From G051132615 sp051132615 (GTDB lineage Bacteria; Pseudomonadota; Gammaproteobacteria; Burkholderiales; Neisseriaceae): a stretch of DNA of 64,000 nt. The stretch is from positions 2,790,001 through 2,854,000 of the forward strand of contig NZ_CP152375.1 in assembly GCF_051132615.1 (NCBI RefSeq), given 5' to 3'. Numbering within the stretch: the stretch's first letter is position 1; every line of letters begins with the position of its first letter. A program made the translations under genes and the position numbers. Of the stretch, positions 1 to 8,400 are shown one piece after another. The notes under the pieces were generated by a model that saw only the letters and a program-made list of their open reading frames with translations, ran no database searches and had not been told where the DNA came from.

Positions 1-241
1 CTGTATACACACCATTAAATTGAAGGTTTAAACTTTTCCAGTGTGCGACAATGGGTAAAATATCATCCGTTAAATCTCGAAAAGTGTAGCCTTCTATACC
101 ACCGGTATGAGTAGATAATACTGCTGTAGGAATAACACTGGTTTCAATTCCTGCAGCAGAAAGTATGGGTAAAGCAACTGTAAGAGAGCATCGACCAAAA
201 CATGAAATATCGTGAATGGCCGCAACCCGTTTTTGTGTCAT
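1..241 (-). CDS. Pyridoxal/pyridoxamine kinase, N-terminal part (cut by left edge)
   Basis: The reverse strand reads 80 codons from an ATG at 241 with no stop before the left edge. The N-terminus contains HDISCFGRCSLTVALPILSA followed by PTAVLSTHTGGIEGYTFRDL, which is characteristic of the ribokinase-like pyridoxal/pyridoxamine kinases that phosphorylate B6 vitamers with ATP. The pattern is closer to the pyridoxamine kinases I recall from Firmicutes than to E. coli PdxK or PdxY. It is divergent from the GNAT gene. The active-site C-terminal part lies outside the window, so activity cannot be judged. Confidence 0.8.
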   Translation of the reverse strand, partial: MTQKRVAAIHDISCFGRCSLTVALPILSAAGIETSVIPTAVLSTHTGGIEGYTFRDLTDDILPIVAHWKSLNLQFNGVYT

Positions 242-414
242 TTTATTCTCCAGTTTTTGATATCAATAAGATTGTTTACTTTTAAAACTTTATCATGAAT
301 TAAAATCATATTGATAGTACGAATGTTCATTATTTTTGATAAAATGCTTTGTGGATTTATTCTTTATTTGATTTTTTTGAATCAAAAGCTTATTACATAA
401 AAGTAAGGATGAAT

Positions 415-1014
415 ATGAGTTTTGTCAATTCAGTCAATTTAAGTTTGTATGGTATTTTATTGGAACCATTATCATATGAGCATGAAGAAGGGCTAACACA
501 GGCTGCTACTGATGGTGCTTTATGGGATTTGCGGGTCACTTCAGTTCCTTCGCCAGAACAAACTTATGGCTACATTCAAAGTGCACTTAAGTCTAGAGAG
601 CAGGGTGATCGCTTTGCTTTTGTTGTTAAAGATCAGGTTTCTGGGAAAATCTTAGGTACCACCAGTTATCATGATATTGTTGAAGCAATAAAAAGAGTGG
701 AAATTGGGTACACATGGTATGCCAAATCTGCACAACGTACCCATGTGAATACAACCTGTAAATTACTTTTATTGAACCACGCTTTTGAAACATTGGGTTG
801 TCAAGTTGTTGGTTGGCGTACAGATAATTTTAATTTTGCCAGTCAACGTGCAATTGAACGCTTAGGGGCAAAAAAAGATGGTGTGATACGCGCTCATGCG
901 TTACGCAAAGATGGCACGATTCGTGATACTGTAATGTATAGTGTTACAGCTGGTGAATGGCCTGAAGTAAAAGCACATTTACTTTATTTATTAAGCCGTT
1001 ATCGGATTACATAG
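415..1014 (+). CDS. GNAT-family N-acetyltransferase (RimJ/RimL-like)
   Basis: A 199-residue protein of the GNAT fold that should transfer acetyl from acetyl-CoA to an amine, possibly a protein N-terminus or a small molecule. Visible features are the opening strand LYGILLEPLSYEHEEGL, the central GKILGTTSYHDI and EIGYTWYAKSAQRTHVNT region where acetyl-CoA binds, and the late FNFASQRAIERLGAKKDGV, typical of RimJ/RimL-type enzymes. The frame is open from 349, but the AAGGA at 405-409 sits correctly for the ATG at 415; ATG 409 is also possible. It stands alone between the kinase and folD. The substrate cannot be told from sequence. Confidence 0.8.
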   Translation: MSFVNSVNLSLYGILLEPLSYEHEEGLTQAATDGALWDLRVTSVPSPEQTYGYIQSALKSREQGDRFAFVVKDQVSGKILGTTSYHDIVEAIKRVEIGYTWYAKSAQRTHVNTTCKLLLLNHAFETLGCQVVGWRTDNFNFASQRAIERLGAKKDGVIRAHALRKDGTIRDTVMYSVTAGEWPEVKAHLLYLLSRYRIT

Positions 1015-1037
1015 TTTTTGTCCTTCACATATCTGGT

Positions 1038-1122
1038 GATGATTGAATAAAAGATAAACATAATCATCGGACATAAAGGACTATTGTCTGTTTATTCAAA
1101 GATGAGCGACCTGATTATTCAA
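1038..1122 (+). promoter_or_regulatory. folD leader with competing inverted repeats
   Basis: GATGATT (1038-1044) can pair with AATCATC (1062-1068), while the overlapping TTGAATAAA (1043-1051) can pair with TTTATTCAA (1091-1099). TTATTCAA recurs at 1115-1122. The two pairings share bases, so they are mutually exclusive. No known riboswitch consensus was recognised; this is a pairing observation only. Confidence 0.3.
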
Positions 1123-1144
1123 AATAGACTACAAAGGAAAATAA

Positions 1145-1990
1145 ATGCAGCTTATTAAAGGTTCTGATACAGTTAAGCGATTAAAAAAAGAAATTGAACA
1201 AGATCAGGTATTATTAAAGGGTATAACCCCTCAAGCTGCCATTATTCGTCTTGGTGAAAAAAGCGATGATATAGCATATGAACGCAGTGCAATCAAAACT
1301 TTAACAAAATATCAGATTGATTGTCATTCTTTTACTTTTTCTAAAAATATACCCAATACAGAGTTTCTGTCTAAATTTAAAGAAATCAACAAAAATACTC
1401 AAATAAACAGTATCTTATTGCTTCGTCCATTACCTAAGCATATTGATATACAAAAAATAGAATGTACGATTAATCCATTAAAGGATATAGATGGTATCAG
1501 CCCGATGAACATCGGCAAAATGTTTAATGAAGATGAAAGCGGCTTTGCGCCTTGCACGGCAGAAGCGGCAATGGAAATGCTCAAAACAATGAATGTTTCT
1601 TTACGCGGAAAGAGAGTGGTAATCGTTGGCTGTGGTCCAGTCGTTGGCCGCCCTTTGTCATTATTAATGCTTTCTGCAGGAGCTACAGTTGTGGTGTGTA
1701 ATGAGTACACTCAAGATTTGGCTCAACATACCAAGAAAGCAGAAATTTTAATTGTGGCAACGGGTGTTAGAGGGTTAATTACAGCAAAGCATGTATCTTC
1801 AGGCATGATTGTGATTGATATTGGTATTAATACAGATGAGCAAGGTCACTTATGCGGAGATGTTCGCTTTAATGAAGTTGCTGAAATTGTCACAGCCATT
1901 ACACCTGTACCAGGTGGAATTGGTGTGGTGACTACATGTATTTTAGCCAGAAATGTTTATAAGGCAACCAAGTTACAAAGATTGTCTTAA
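1145..1990 (+). CDS. folD: FolD-type methylenetetrahydrofolate dehydrogenase (clostridial-like, cyclohydrolase lysine missing)
   Basis: A 281-residue protein of the FolD family, which oxidises 5,10-methylene-THF and hydrolyses methenyl-THF in one-carbon metabolism. LLLRPLPKHID, the catalytic-region DIDG, the NADP-binding GCGPVVGRPLS (about residue 160) and the closing TPVPGGIGVVTT are all present. In classical FolD the catalytic pair is Y-x3-K; here the segment is AYERSAIK with Tyr45 followed four residues later by Ala49. I recall the same substitution in a clade of clostridial FolD proteins. The dehydrogenase is therefore likely, while the cyclohydrolase step may be weak or absent. AAAGGA lies 6-7 bases before the ATG. 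Confidence 0.9.
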   Translation: MQLIKGSDTVKRLKKEIEQDQVLLKGITPQAAIIRLGEKSDDIAYERSAIKTLTKYQIDCHSFTFSKNIPNTEFLSKFKEINKNTQINSILLLRPLPKHIDIQKIECTINPLKDIDGISPMNIGKMFNEDESGFAPCTAEAAMEMLKTMNVSLRGKRVVIVGCGPVVGRPLSLLMLSAGATVVVCNEYTQDLAQHTKKAEILIVATGVRGLITAKHVSSGMIVIDIGINTDEQGHLCGDVRFNEVAEIVTAITPVPGGIGVVTTCILARNVYKATKLQRLS

Positions 1991-2056
1991 AACCAGAATA
2001 ATTAAATGCAAATAGTTGTATTGTTTCTCATAAATAAGAGGTGTATATTAAATAGG

Positions 2057-2206
2057 CTTATTCTCAGGGCGGGGTGGAAGTCCCCACCGGCGGTAAACCA
2101 TTATTATGGTGAGCCCGCGAGCGCTTAAAATGATTATTTTAAGGTCAGCAGATTTGGTGAAACGCCAAGGCCGACGGTTATAGTCCGGATAGGAGAGAGT
2201 AATAAT
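2057..2206 (+). ncRNA. FMN riboswitch (RFN element)
   Basis: The conserved RFN blocks are all visible in order: CTCAGGGCGGGGTGGAAGTC, CCCACCGGCGGTAA, GAGCCCGCGAGCGC, GGTCAGCAGATTTGGTGAAA, GCCAAGGCCGACGGTTATAG and TCCGGATAGGAGAGAG. It lies about 120 bases before ribB on the same strand, the usual arrangement for repression of riboflavin synthesis by FMN. The stretch between the aptamer and ribB presumably carries the expression platform. Confidence 0.97.
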
Positions 2207-2327
2207 AAATAAACAGATGATGATTTCTGTGTATTTCCTATTGTTATTTTGTTAAAGTTCCTCTTTAACAGTCCTTAAGCATGCCCTGATTCTGGTAAGT
2301 TTTTATTCATTACAAAGGCAGGTTACC

Positions 2328-2972
2328 ATGAATCAGATATTATCTTCACAAACAGATCAAGCAATTGAACAAGTAGAGCAGGCATTAGCAGCCATACGTC
2401 AAGGACGAGGTGTTATGGTGTTGGATGACGAAAATCGGGAAAATGAAGGAGACATGATTTTTGCCGCCCAAAACATGACATTGGAGCAAATGGCTTTAAG
2501 CATTAGGTATGGTAGTGGTATTGTGTGTTTATGTTTGACTGAACAAAAGTGTCAACAATTGGATTTGTCCATGATGGTTGATCACAACTCAAGCCATTAT
2601 CAAACAGCATTTACTGTCAGTATTGAAAGTGCCAAAGGTGTCACAACTGGCGTGTCCGCAGCAGATAGGTTGACCACCATTAAGACGGCCATTCATCATA
2701 ATGCTAAACCATCAGACTTAAATCGTCCAGGTCATGTGTTTCCATTAAAGGCTAAGGTTGGTGGCGTATTAAATCGTGTAGGGCATACGGAGGCGGCTGT
2801 TGATTTGGCACTTTTGGCTGGGCTGACTCCTGCGGGTGTTTTGTGTGAGTTGACAAAGGAGGATGGTTCTATGGCCAGAGCCCCAGAGGTCATACGATTT
2901 GGACAAGAGCATCAAATGCCTGTGCTGACGATTCAAAATCTGATTACATATCGTCAAATGATGCAAATGTAA
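2328..2972 (+). CDS. ribB: 3,4-dihydroxy-2-butanone 4-phosphate synthase
   Basis: A 214-residue monofunctional RibB that converts ribulose 5-phosphate to dihydroxybutanone phosphate and formate for riboflavin synthesis. The acidic metal-binding loop DDENRENEGDMIF (about residues 33-45), HNSSHYQTAFTVSIE, TTGVSAADRLTTI, LNRPGHVFPLKAK and GHTEAAVDL match the family along the full length. It has the length of enterobacterial RibB, not of the RibBA fusion. It is the only coding gene behind the FMN riboswitch, and AAAGGCAGG precedes the ATG. Confidence 0.97.
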   Translation: MNQILSSQTDQAIEQVEQALAAIRQGRGVMVLDDENRENEGDMIFAAQNMTLEQMALSIRYGSGIVCLCLTEQKCQQLDLSMMVDHNSSHYQTAFTVSIESAKGVTTGVSAADRLTTIKTAIHHNAKPSDLNRPGHVFPLKAKVGGVLNRVGHTEAAVDLALLAGLTPAGVLCELTKEDGSMARAPEVIRFGQEHQMPVLTIQNLITYRQMMQM

Positions 2973-3097
2973 AAAATATTAATTTAAAAAGCTAGGAATG
3001 AAGAGTTATGTTACTTGATATTCTTAGCTTCTTAAATCAGTTAGCTTATGAAATGAGGCGATAAATTATTTACTCAAAAAGCAGTTGATATGTTGTT

Positions 3098-3312
3098 GCA
3101 TTTGTATTGAGTGGTCAATTAATAAAACAAGTAAAGTCTGAGAAAAATATATTAAAAGATGCCTCTGGGAAATTTTGGTGGATATTGATCAGGAGGAATG
3201 GTATGGATTAACTGTTGATACCAATGACACTGTAGAAGTGAGGAGTGAAATTGATCAAGATTAGCATTCTACAGAAATTGATGTTGATTTTATTCAAAAG
3301 GTAGGCGCATAG
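3098..3312 (+). pseudogene. Broken BOF/YgiW-family (bacterial OB-fold) periplasmic protein
   Basis: One frame from 3098 reads AFVLSGQLIKQVKSEKN then ILKDASGK. After a one-base shift near 3170 the next frame reads EILVDIDQEEWYGLTV and DTVEVRSEIDQD, then an in-frame TAG, then HSTEIDVDFIQKVGA and a stop at 3310. This is the order of the BOF domain: strand, KDASGxIxVxID, W, VDxxDxVxVxGE(I/V)D, STEIDVDxIxK. The N-terminal signal-peptide part is not recoverable. A frameshift plus a nonsense codon and no usable start indicate a dead gene. Confidence 0.7.
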
Positions 3313-3341
3313 ATACATTAATTTTTTTGTATAAATTATCT

Positions 3342-3369
3342 AAGCCAACAAATTTTGTTGGCTTTTTTT
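3342..3369 (+). terminator. Rho-independent terminator after the BOF remnant
   Basis: AAGCCAACAAA pairs with TTTGTTGGCTT and is followed by a run of T. It would end transcription from ribB and the broken gene. Confidence 0.8.
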
Positions 3370-3824
3370 GAAAATAGAGTTTAGAGCTGTTGCTACACCA
3401 ATCTTAATGTTATTCAAGATAATCAAATGTTAATATTTTTTATTTTAAATAAATGTTGTTTATATTAAGTAATTATTTTTTATAAATTGATTTATATTTT
3501 TATTTAATTTAAAAAAATATTTTTAATCAAATAGTTAATATTTTGCTAAAAAAATACATTGTTAATAGTTATTTTCTATATTTTTAATATTATAGTTTTT
3601 ATATTTTGTGTTTATGCTAAAATTAACTTAACTTATTAAGATTTGTTATTACAGCAAACATTGCTGTTTAATAATGGTTTTATTTTAAATTTAAATTTTA
3701 TGTAATTTATTGTATTTAATTTGTTTGCGTTATTTTTATTTATAAGGTTCTAGATTTTATTTTCATACGTTCAGAACGATATGATAATTTAATGTAGGAC
3801 ACATGCAATTTTAAGGATGTATTT
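3370..3824. other. Very AT-rich gene-free leader before the autotransporter
   Basis: About 455 bases made almost entirely of A and T with many T-tracts and no coding potential. It must hold the promoter of the autotransporter. The composition is what nucleoid-associated silencers bind, but no specific site was identified. Confidence 0.5.
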
Positions 3825-6353
3825 GTGTATAAAATTTCAGCATTAAGTTTAGCCGTATTTTCTGCTTTGGCTGCTTCTCAAACATATGCAGAGCCTTTTT
3901 GTAAAGATGGACAACAGGTCGAATATGGTGGTGCGCATCATTATTTAAATGAAACTTTCAATTCTAATCGATGTGTTGAAATTGGTGCTTATGACTCTGA
4001 TCAACCGACTGGGTATAAAGGCATTGGAGAGAACTTGATTTTAGAGTCAGGCAGTCGTGTCAGTGTATTAGGAGAGTTAATTAATTCAACAGCAAAAAAT
4101 GGTTCATACCTTGTTGTTTCTAAAGACGCTCGTATTGCCGTTGGCGATTATAATGTAGGTAGCCCAGCATTAGCAGATAACTTGACTGTTGAAAATGGAG
4201 CGTTGGTTTATGTGAATACTGGGGGCACCATTCAAAATTCAACTATTTTAGGTCAAGTAAATGTTTATTATGCGGATGAAAATGAAACAGGGCGTTCAAT
4301 TGATAACACCGTGGGTAATGGGGGCGCACTTTTTATCTATTTGAAAGGTGAGGCTCAGGGAACACATGTATTAAATGGTGGAACAGAACACATTCAAAGT
4401 GGTGCAATTTCAAAAAATACAATAGTTGAGTCAGGTGGTGCACAAAAAGTCTACTTATCAGGTATTTCTGAAAATGCGATTATTCATAGCGGTGGTATTC
4501 AAAATATCTATGGAAGTGGTGCGGCAAAAAATGCACTGATTGAGGCTGGTGCAATTCAATATGTTTATGATTCAGCTACAGCAAATAATACTGAAGTATA
4601 TGGTACTCAATATGTTTATTGGGGTAATACAAGCGCTGGGGCTGTATATGATACCAATATTCATGGTAATGGTTACCAACAGGTACAAAATGAAGCTGTA
4701 ACCAATAATACAACTTTATATGATAATGCTGAACAAGTGGTGTGGAAAAATGGGGTAACCAATAACACCACTTTAAACAATAATTCTGCTTCTTTTATTT
4801 TTGAAACGGGTCAAGCTTTAGGTAATACCATATTAAACGATACTGCTGAGTTATATTTGGTTGCAGGTCCTGGAAACACTGGTGCATTTGCTCAGTCAGT
4901 TGCGATGAATGGTACAGCAAATAAACTGGTTGTGCGTCCTAAAACTGATGATACAGACAGTGTTACAGTTAATCATTTATCTGGCAACAGTAATGTTATT
5001 TTTGAGCATAAAACAGCAGCGTCACCATACGCACAACTGAGGGTTGAAAATCTATCGGGTAGCCATACATTTCATTTTAATACTTCCATTAATGATGGTC
5101 GTGGGGATTATTTAACCATTACCAATGGTTCAGGTTCCCATAAAGTTGCGGTAAAGGATTCTGGCGCAGAAATTACCCATCCTACAGATAAATCATTGGA
5201 TTTGATTACCGATATTGGTAAAAGCACGTATTTTACTTTGGCTAGTGCCATTGATAACACCAATATAAATGCTGTAGATGGTGGTATTTATATGTATTAT
5301 TTAAATGAACGCGAAGAAAATGGTGAAAAAATTTGGTATTTATCAACTGAACCGAACGCAACAACACAACCACCAACCATTACAAACCCTAATAATCCTG
5401 ATCCAAGCACAAAACCTCAAGTGACACCATCTGTTGATGTAGTGCTTTCTGTGGCGGCGGCTCCTACCATGTTGTTTAACCAAGAGTTAGGTAATTTGCG
5501 TTGGCGAAAAGGTGATTTGCCTTTTATGTCAGAAGGGGGACGTACCTATAATGGGGGCGCATGGGGTAGGGTTATTGCTGATCGCAGTAAGTATCATGCA
5601 GGAGATGCTAAGTTTAAATTGGAGCAGGCAGGTTTTGAAGTAGGTGCAGATAAACTGTTTGATGCAGGGACAGGTAAAGTATTGTTAGGTGCTTTTGCCA
5701 GTTATAACGATGTAGATGTCAAACATGATCGTGGCGGTAAAAGTAGCATAAATAGTACTGGTGTTGGGATCCAAATAGGTTATTTTGCGCAAAATGGTAT
5801 CTATGTCGATGGTATTTTAAAATACAACCGTTTTGAAAATAAAATGCGTGGTTTAAGTACCAATAAATCATTATTTGTATCGGAAGACTATACACAGAAT
5901 GCTTTTGGTGGCTCTGTTGAGGTCGGTTATAACAAATCATTTGCCAATAATGTGTTTATTGAACCTTATGCAAAATTAACTTATGCTCAAGTTGAAGGAA
6001 AAACAGTTAATCTAAGTAATAAAATGCGTGCGGACATAGATGATCAGTCAACATTAAATTCTGAACTGGCCTTTACTGTGGGTAAAACTTTTCAAACCAA
6101 TAGTGCCACTTTAAAACCATATGTGGTTGCTTCATGGTCTCACGAGTTTACCAATGATAATAAAGTAACCATTAACAATGCCAAAACTTTCGAAGCCAAC
6201 AGTGATTTTTCTGGTGACTGGGGGCGTTTAGGTCTGGGGATAGATGCAAAAGTCACCAAAGCTGTACAGTTATATGGTGAATTAAATTACCGTAAAGGCA
6301 ATAAAGTAGAATCACCTATTCAAGCGAATATTGGTATTCGTTATCAATTTTGA
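3825..6353 (+). CDS. AIDA-like type V autotransporter adhesin
   Basis: An 842-residue self-exporting outer-membrane protein. A Sec signal peptide (about 1-22, ending TYAEP) precedes a passenger with imperfect repeats of roughly 19-20 residues (about 158-345; units such as GGAQKVYLSGISENAIIHS and GGIQNIYGSGAAKNALIEA) like those of AIDA-I. A Pro/Thr/Asn-rich linker lies at about 512-536. The last 270 residues form the autotransporter beta-barrel, with GAWGRVIAD, the GxxVGADKL-like segment and a terminal aromatic in IGIRYQF. The start is GTG 3825, seven bases behind AAGGA at 3813-3817; the nearby ATG 3817 is out of frame. Role in adhesion or aggregation is inferred from the family. Confidence 0.93.
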   Translation: MYKISALSLAVFSALAASQTYAEPFCKDGQQVEYGGAHHYLNETFNSNRCVEIGAYDSDQPTGYKGIGENLILESGSRVSVLGELINSTAKNGSYLVVSKDARIAVGDYNVGSPALADNLTVENGALVYVNTGGTIQNSTILGQVNVYYADENETGRSIDNTVGNGGALFIYLKGEAQGTHVLNGGTEHIQSGAISKNTIVESGGAQKVYLSGISENAIIHSGGIQNIYGSGAAKNALIEAGAIQYVYDSATANNTEVYGTQYVYWGNTSAGAVYDTNIHGNGYQQVQNEAVTNNTTLYDNAEQVVWKNGVTNNTTLNNNSASFIFETGQALGNTILNDTAELYLVAGPGNTGAFAQSVAMNGTANKLVVRPKTDDTDSVTVNHLSGNSNVIFEHKTAASPYAQLRVENLSGSHTFHFNTSINDGRGDYLTITNGSGSHKVAVKDSGAEITHPTDKSLDLITDIGKSTYFTLASAIDNTNINAVDGGIYMYYLNEREENGEKIWYLSTEPNATTQPPTITNPNNPDPSTKPQVTPSVDVVLSVAAAPTMLFNQELGNLRWRKGDLPFMSEGGRTYNGGAWGRVIADRSKYHAGDAKFKLEQAGFEVGADKLFDAGTGKVLLGAFASYNDVDVKHDRGGKSSINSTGVGIQIGYFAQNGIYVDGILKYNRFENKMRGLSTNKSLFVSEDYTQNAFGGSVEVGYNKSFANNVFIEPYAKLTYAQVEGKTVNLSNKMRADIDDQSTLNSELAFTVGKTFQTNSATLKPYVVASWSHEFTNDNKVTINNAKTFEANSDFSGDWGRLGLGIDAKVTKAVQLYGELNYRKGNKVESPIQANIGIRYQF

Positions 6354-6370
6354 TTGACTTTTTACTGATC

Positions 6371-6399
6371 AAACCTCCAGAGTTTCTGGAGGTTTTTTT
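6371..6399 (+). terminator. Terminator of the autotransporter gene
   Basis: AAACCTCCAGA pairs with TCTGGAGGTTT, with a T run immediately after. It lies 18 bases beyond the autotransporter stop and before the convergent radical SAM gene. Confidence 0.9.
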
Positions 6400-6417
6400 A
6401 TGGCTAATCTAATGAAT

Positions 6418-7335
6418 TTAAAATTCGAATGAGAGTTGTTGGGCAGATTCTATTTTTGAATAATGGGTTTTTTGACGAATGGCTGTTTTATAGTCATATG
6501 ACAATTTGTATTTGTCTTTAAAGTGATTAATTTTTTGATAAAGCTCAGTTTTGTAGGTGTGTCGTAGTGTTTTTGAGTGGTACAGTAAAGCCATTTGGTG
6601 ATGAAGGTGGGGAAATTCACGATGGATAAAATGGAAAAAATGGGGTTTTGTTGGGCCCTTTAAATAAAGCATGCCTGTGATAATATGGTCTATCTGGCTG
6701 TTTTTTGCTTGTGCAAACAGTTGTTCAATATTCTCAGTTGTATCTGTTATATAAGGGATTATTGGCATAAAATGCACACTGGTTATTGCGTGAGTTTGTT
6801 TGAATTCTTTGAGCATGGTAAATCGTCTTTTCGCACTAATGGTTTTAGGCTCTAGTAGTTTTTCTATTCTCCTGTCCATACAGGTTATTGTGGCCGCAAT
6901 ATTGACATAGGTTATTTTGGCTAATTGACCAATTAAGTCATAATCTCTTAATAATAAATCAGACTTTGTACTGATGATTGCTGGTGTTTTGTATTTAATC
7001 AGTAGTTTCAGTATTTCTGGCATTAACTGATATTGAGCTTCAACTGCCTGATAATTATCGGTGACACCACCAAGATTAATGATTTCTCTTTTCCAGTTAG
7101 GGTGACTTAGTTGTTTTTCTAATTGTTCAAGAATATTTTCTTTGATATAAATATCATGATAAAAATCACCTAAATTCATGTAAGCATGTGAATATAATGC
7201 GTAACAATACTGGCAACCATGAATACAACCACGATAAACATTAAGATCCCAAGTATATGGAAAGCCACCCCTTACTTTATTGCAGGCAGATTGACATTTT
7301 ATTTTTGTATAAGTTATTTTCTTATGAGTGCTCAT
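6418..7335 (-). CDS. SPL-family radical SAM protein
   Basis: A 305-residue protein with the radical SAM cluster motif C-x3-C-x2-C (Cys37, Cys41, Cys44 in GCIHGCQYCYA). DLNVYRGCIHGCQYCYA and the later INLGGVTDNYQAVE, TKSDLLLRDYDL and EPKTISAKRRF follow the family grouped with spore photoproduct lyase, found in many non-sporulating bacteria. Most of these have unknown substrates, so no specific reaction is claimed. It is a single gene convergent with the autotransporter and divergent from ygaV. Confidence 0.85.
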   Translation of the reverse strand: MSTHKKITYTKIKCQSACNKVRGGFPYTWDLNVYRGCIHGCQYCYALYSHAYMNLGDFYHDIYIKENILEQLEKQLSHPNWKREIINLGGVTDNYQAVEAQYQLMPEILKLLIKYKTPAIISTKSDLLLRDYDLIGQLAKITYVNIAATITCMDRRIEKLLEPKTISAKRRFTMLKEFKQTHAITSVHFMPIIPYITDTTENIEQLFAQAKNSQIDHIITGMLYLKGPTKPHFFHFIHREFPHLHHQMALLYHSKTLRHTYKTELYQKINHFKDKYKLSYDYKTAIRQKTHYSKIESAQQLSFEF

Positions 7336-7477
7336 TTATAATGAATGGGGTATGGTCATCAGTATTTGTGTTTACGATAACAAAGAATTTGTATAAAGTA
7401 AAATAGTGGTTGGCTTTTAATATGTTGATTCTATTGTATTGATTTTTTTAAGTATTGACTTTTATTTTAGAATGGTC

Positions 7478-7514
7478 TAAATTAGTAAAATCTAATTTAG
7501 TAAATGCTAATTTA
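7478..7514 (+). promoter_or_regulatory. Repeated TAAATTAG/CTAATTTA operator at ygaV
   Basis: TAAATTAG (7478-7485) is an inverted copy of CTAATTTA (7492-7499), and CTAATTTA occurs again at 7507-7514, touching the ATG. ArsR-family repressors bind such AT-rich palindromes over their own promoters. Self-regulation is inferred. Confidence 0.5.
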
Positions 7515-7810
7515 TGTTAATCGAAGAGTTAATACTTAAAGCTGATGAAGTGTCCAAATTATTAAAGATATTGGCAAACACCCATAGATTGATGATTTTG
7601 TGTTTGCTTATTAATGAGGAGGAACTTTGTGTGACTGAAATCAATAAGCAAATTCCATTAAATGCTTCTCCTTTATCCCAACATTTAAAAGTGATGAGGG
7701 AAGAAGGGCTATTGGTAACCCGAAAAGTAAGCCAAGTTGTTTATTATCGTATTGCTGATCAGCGAATAAAACAGCTTATCGGGCAAATTAAAACAATTTA
7801 CTGTGAATAA
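7514..7810 (+). CDS. ygaV: ArsR-family regulator, YgaV-like
   Basis: A 98-residue winged-helix regulator. KLLKILANTHRLMILCLLI is the first ArsR helix pair, LNASPLSQHLKVMREEGLL the recognition helix, and VYYRIADQRI the wing. Cysteines at about 30, 39 and 97 (final IYC) resemble those of E. coli YgaV, a redox- and sulfide-responsive repressor of ygaP. The coupling to a ygaP homologue seven bases downstream supports that assignment. The gene has no clear Shine-Dalgarno sequence and starts inside an operator-like repeat, so it may be translated from a nearly leaderless mRNA. Confidence 0.85.
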   Translation: MLIEELILKADEVSKLLKILANTHRLMILCLLINEEELCVTEINKQIPLNASPLSQHLKVMREEGLLVTRKVSQVVYYRIADQRIKQLIGQIKTIYCE

Positions 7811-7816
7811 GGAGTC

Positions 7817-8359
7817 ATGATGTCTATTGAATTCATTGGTACTGATCAAATGCAACAGTTAATAAAAAATGGCGCGTTATTAATCGATATTCGTTCAGCA
7901 GAAGAATTTAATCGTGAGCATATTCTCAATGCTCAGAATATACCTGTTGAACAAATGTTTCAGTCAAATATGAGTGTTGATGAAGGCAAAACCGTCATAT
8001 TCTATTGTTTGTCTGGGCAAAGAACAAAAAATAATCAGGATATTCTGGCCGCTTATGTTCATCAAAGTGGCTATATTTTAGAAGGTGGTTTGAATGCATG
8101 GAAAAAGGCAGGAAAAGAAATTTATTTCAACAACAAACAACCCATTTCTATTATGAGGCAAGTCCAGATTATTGCAGGTTGCTTGATTTTATTAGGTTCT
8201 ATCTTAGGGTTTTTTATTCATCCTGCTTTTTATTTATTGTCTACTTTTGTTGGTGCAGGGTTATTTTTTGCTGGTGTGACAGGTTTTTGTGGTATGGCGC
8301 TTTTATTAATGAAAATGCCATGGAATCAAATAAATAAGTCATTTAATTCCAAGGTGTAA
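7817..8359 (+). CDS. ygaP: Membrane-anchored rhodanese, YgaP-like
   Basis: A 180-residue protein with a cytoplasmic rhodanese domain (about 1-105; catalytic Cys64 in IFYCLSGQRT) followed by two membrane helices (about 112-165) ending GFCGMALLLMKMPWN. The same architecture and C-terminal motif occur in E. coli YgaP, which transfers sulfane sulfur. AAGGAG precedes the tandem ATG at 7817/7820. It forms an operon with the ArsR regulator, matching the sulfur-stress ygaVP pair. Confidence 0.92.
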   Translation: MMSIEFIGTDQMQQLIKNGALLIDIRSAEEFNREHILNAQNIPVEQMFQSNMSVDEGKTVIFYCLSGQRTKNNQDILAAYVHQSGYILEGGLNAWKKAGKEIYFNNKQPISIMRQVQIIAGCLILLGSILGFFIHPAFYLLSTFVGAGLFFAGVTGFCGMALLLMKMPWNQINKSFNSKV

Positions 8360-8400
8360 CTGAGTTTGTATCGTTTTTTAAAGATGGATCTAACTGATCA

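Noticed and set aside
3825..6353. Repetitive passenger of the first autotransporter as a CRISPR or DNA repeat array
   Set aside because: The repeats are imperfect at DNA level, in frame, and follow the AIDA protein repeat, so they are coding repeats.
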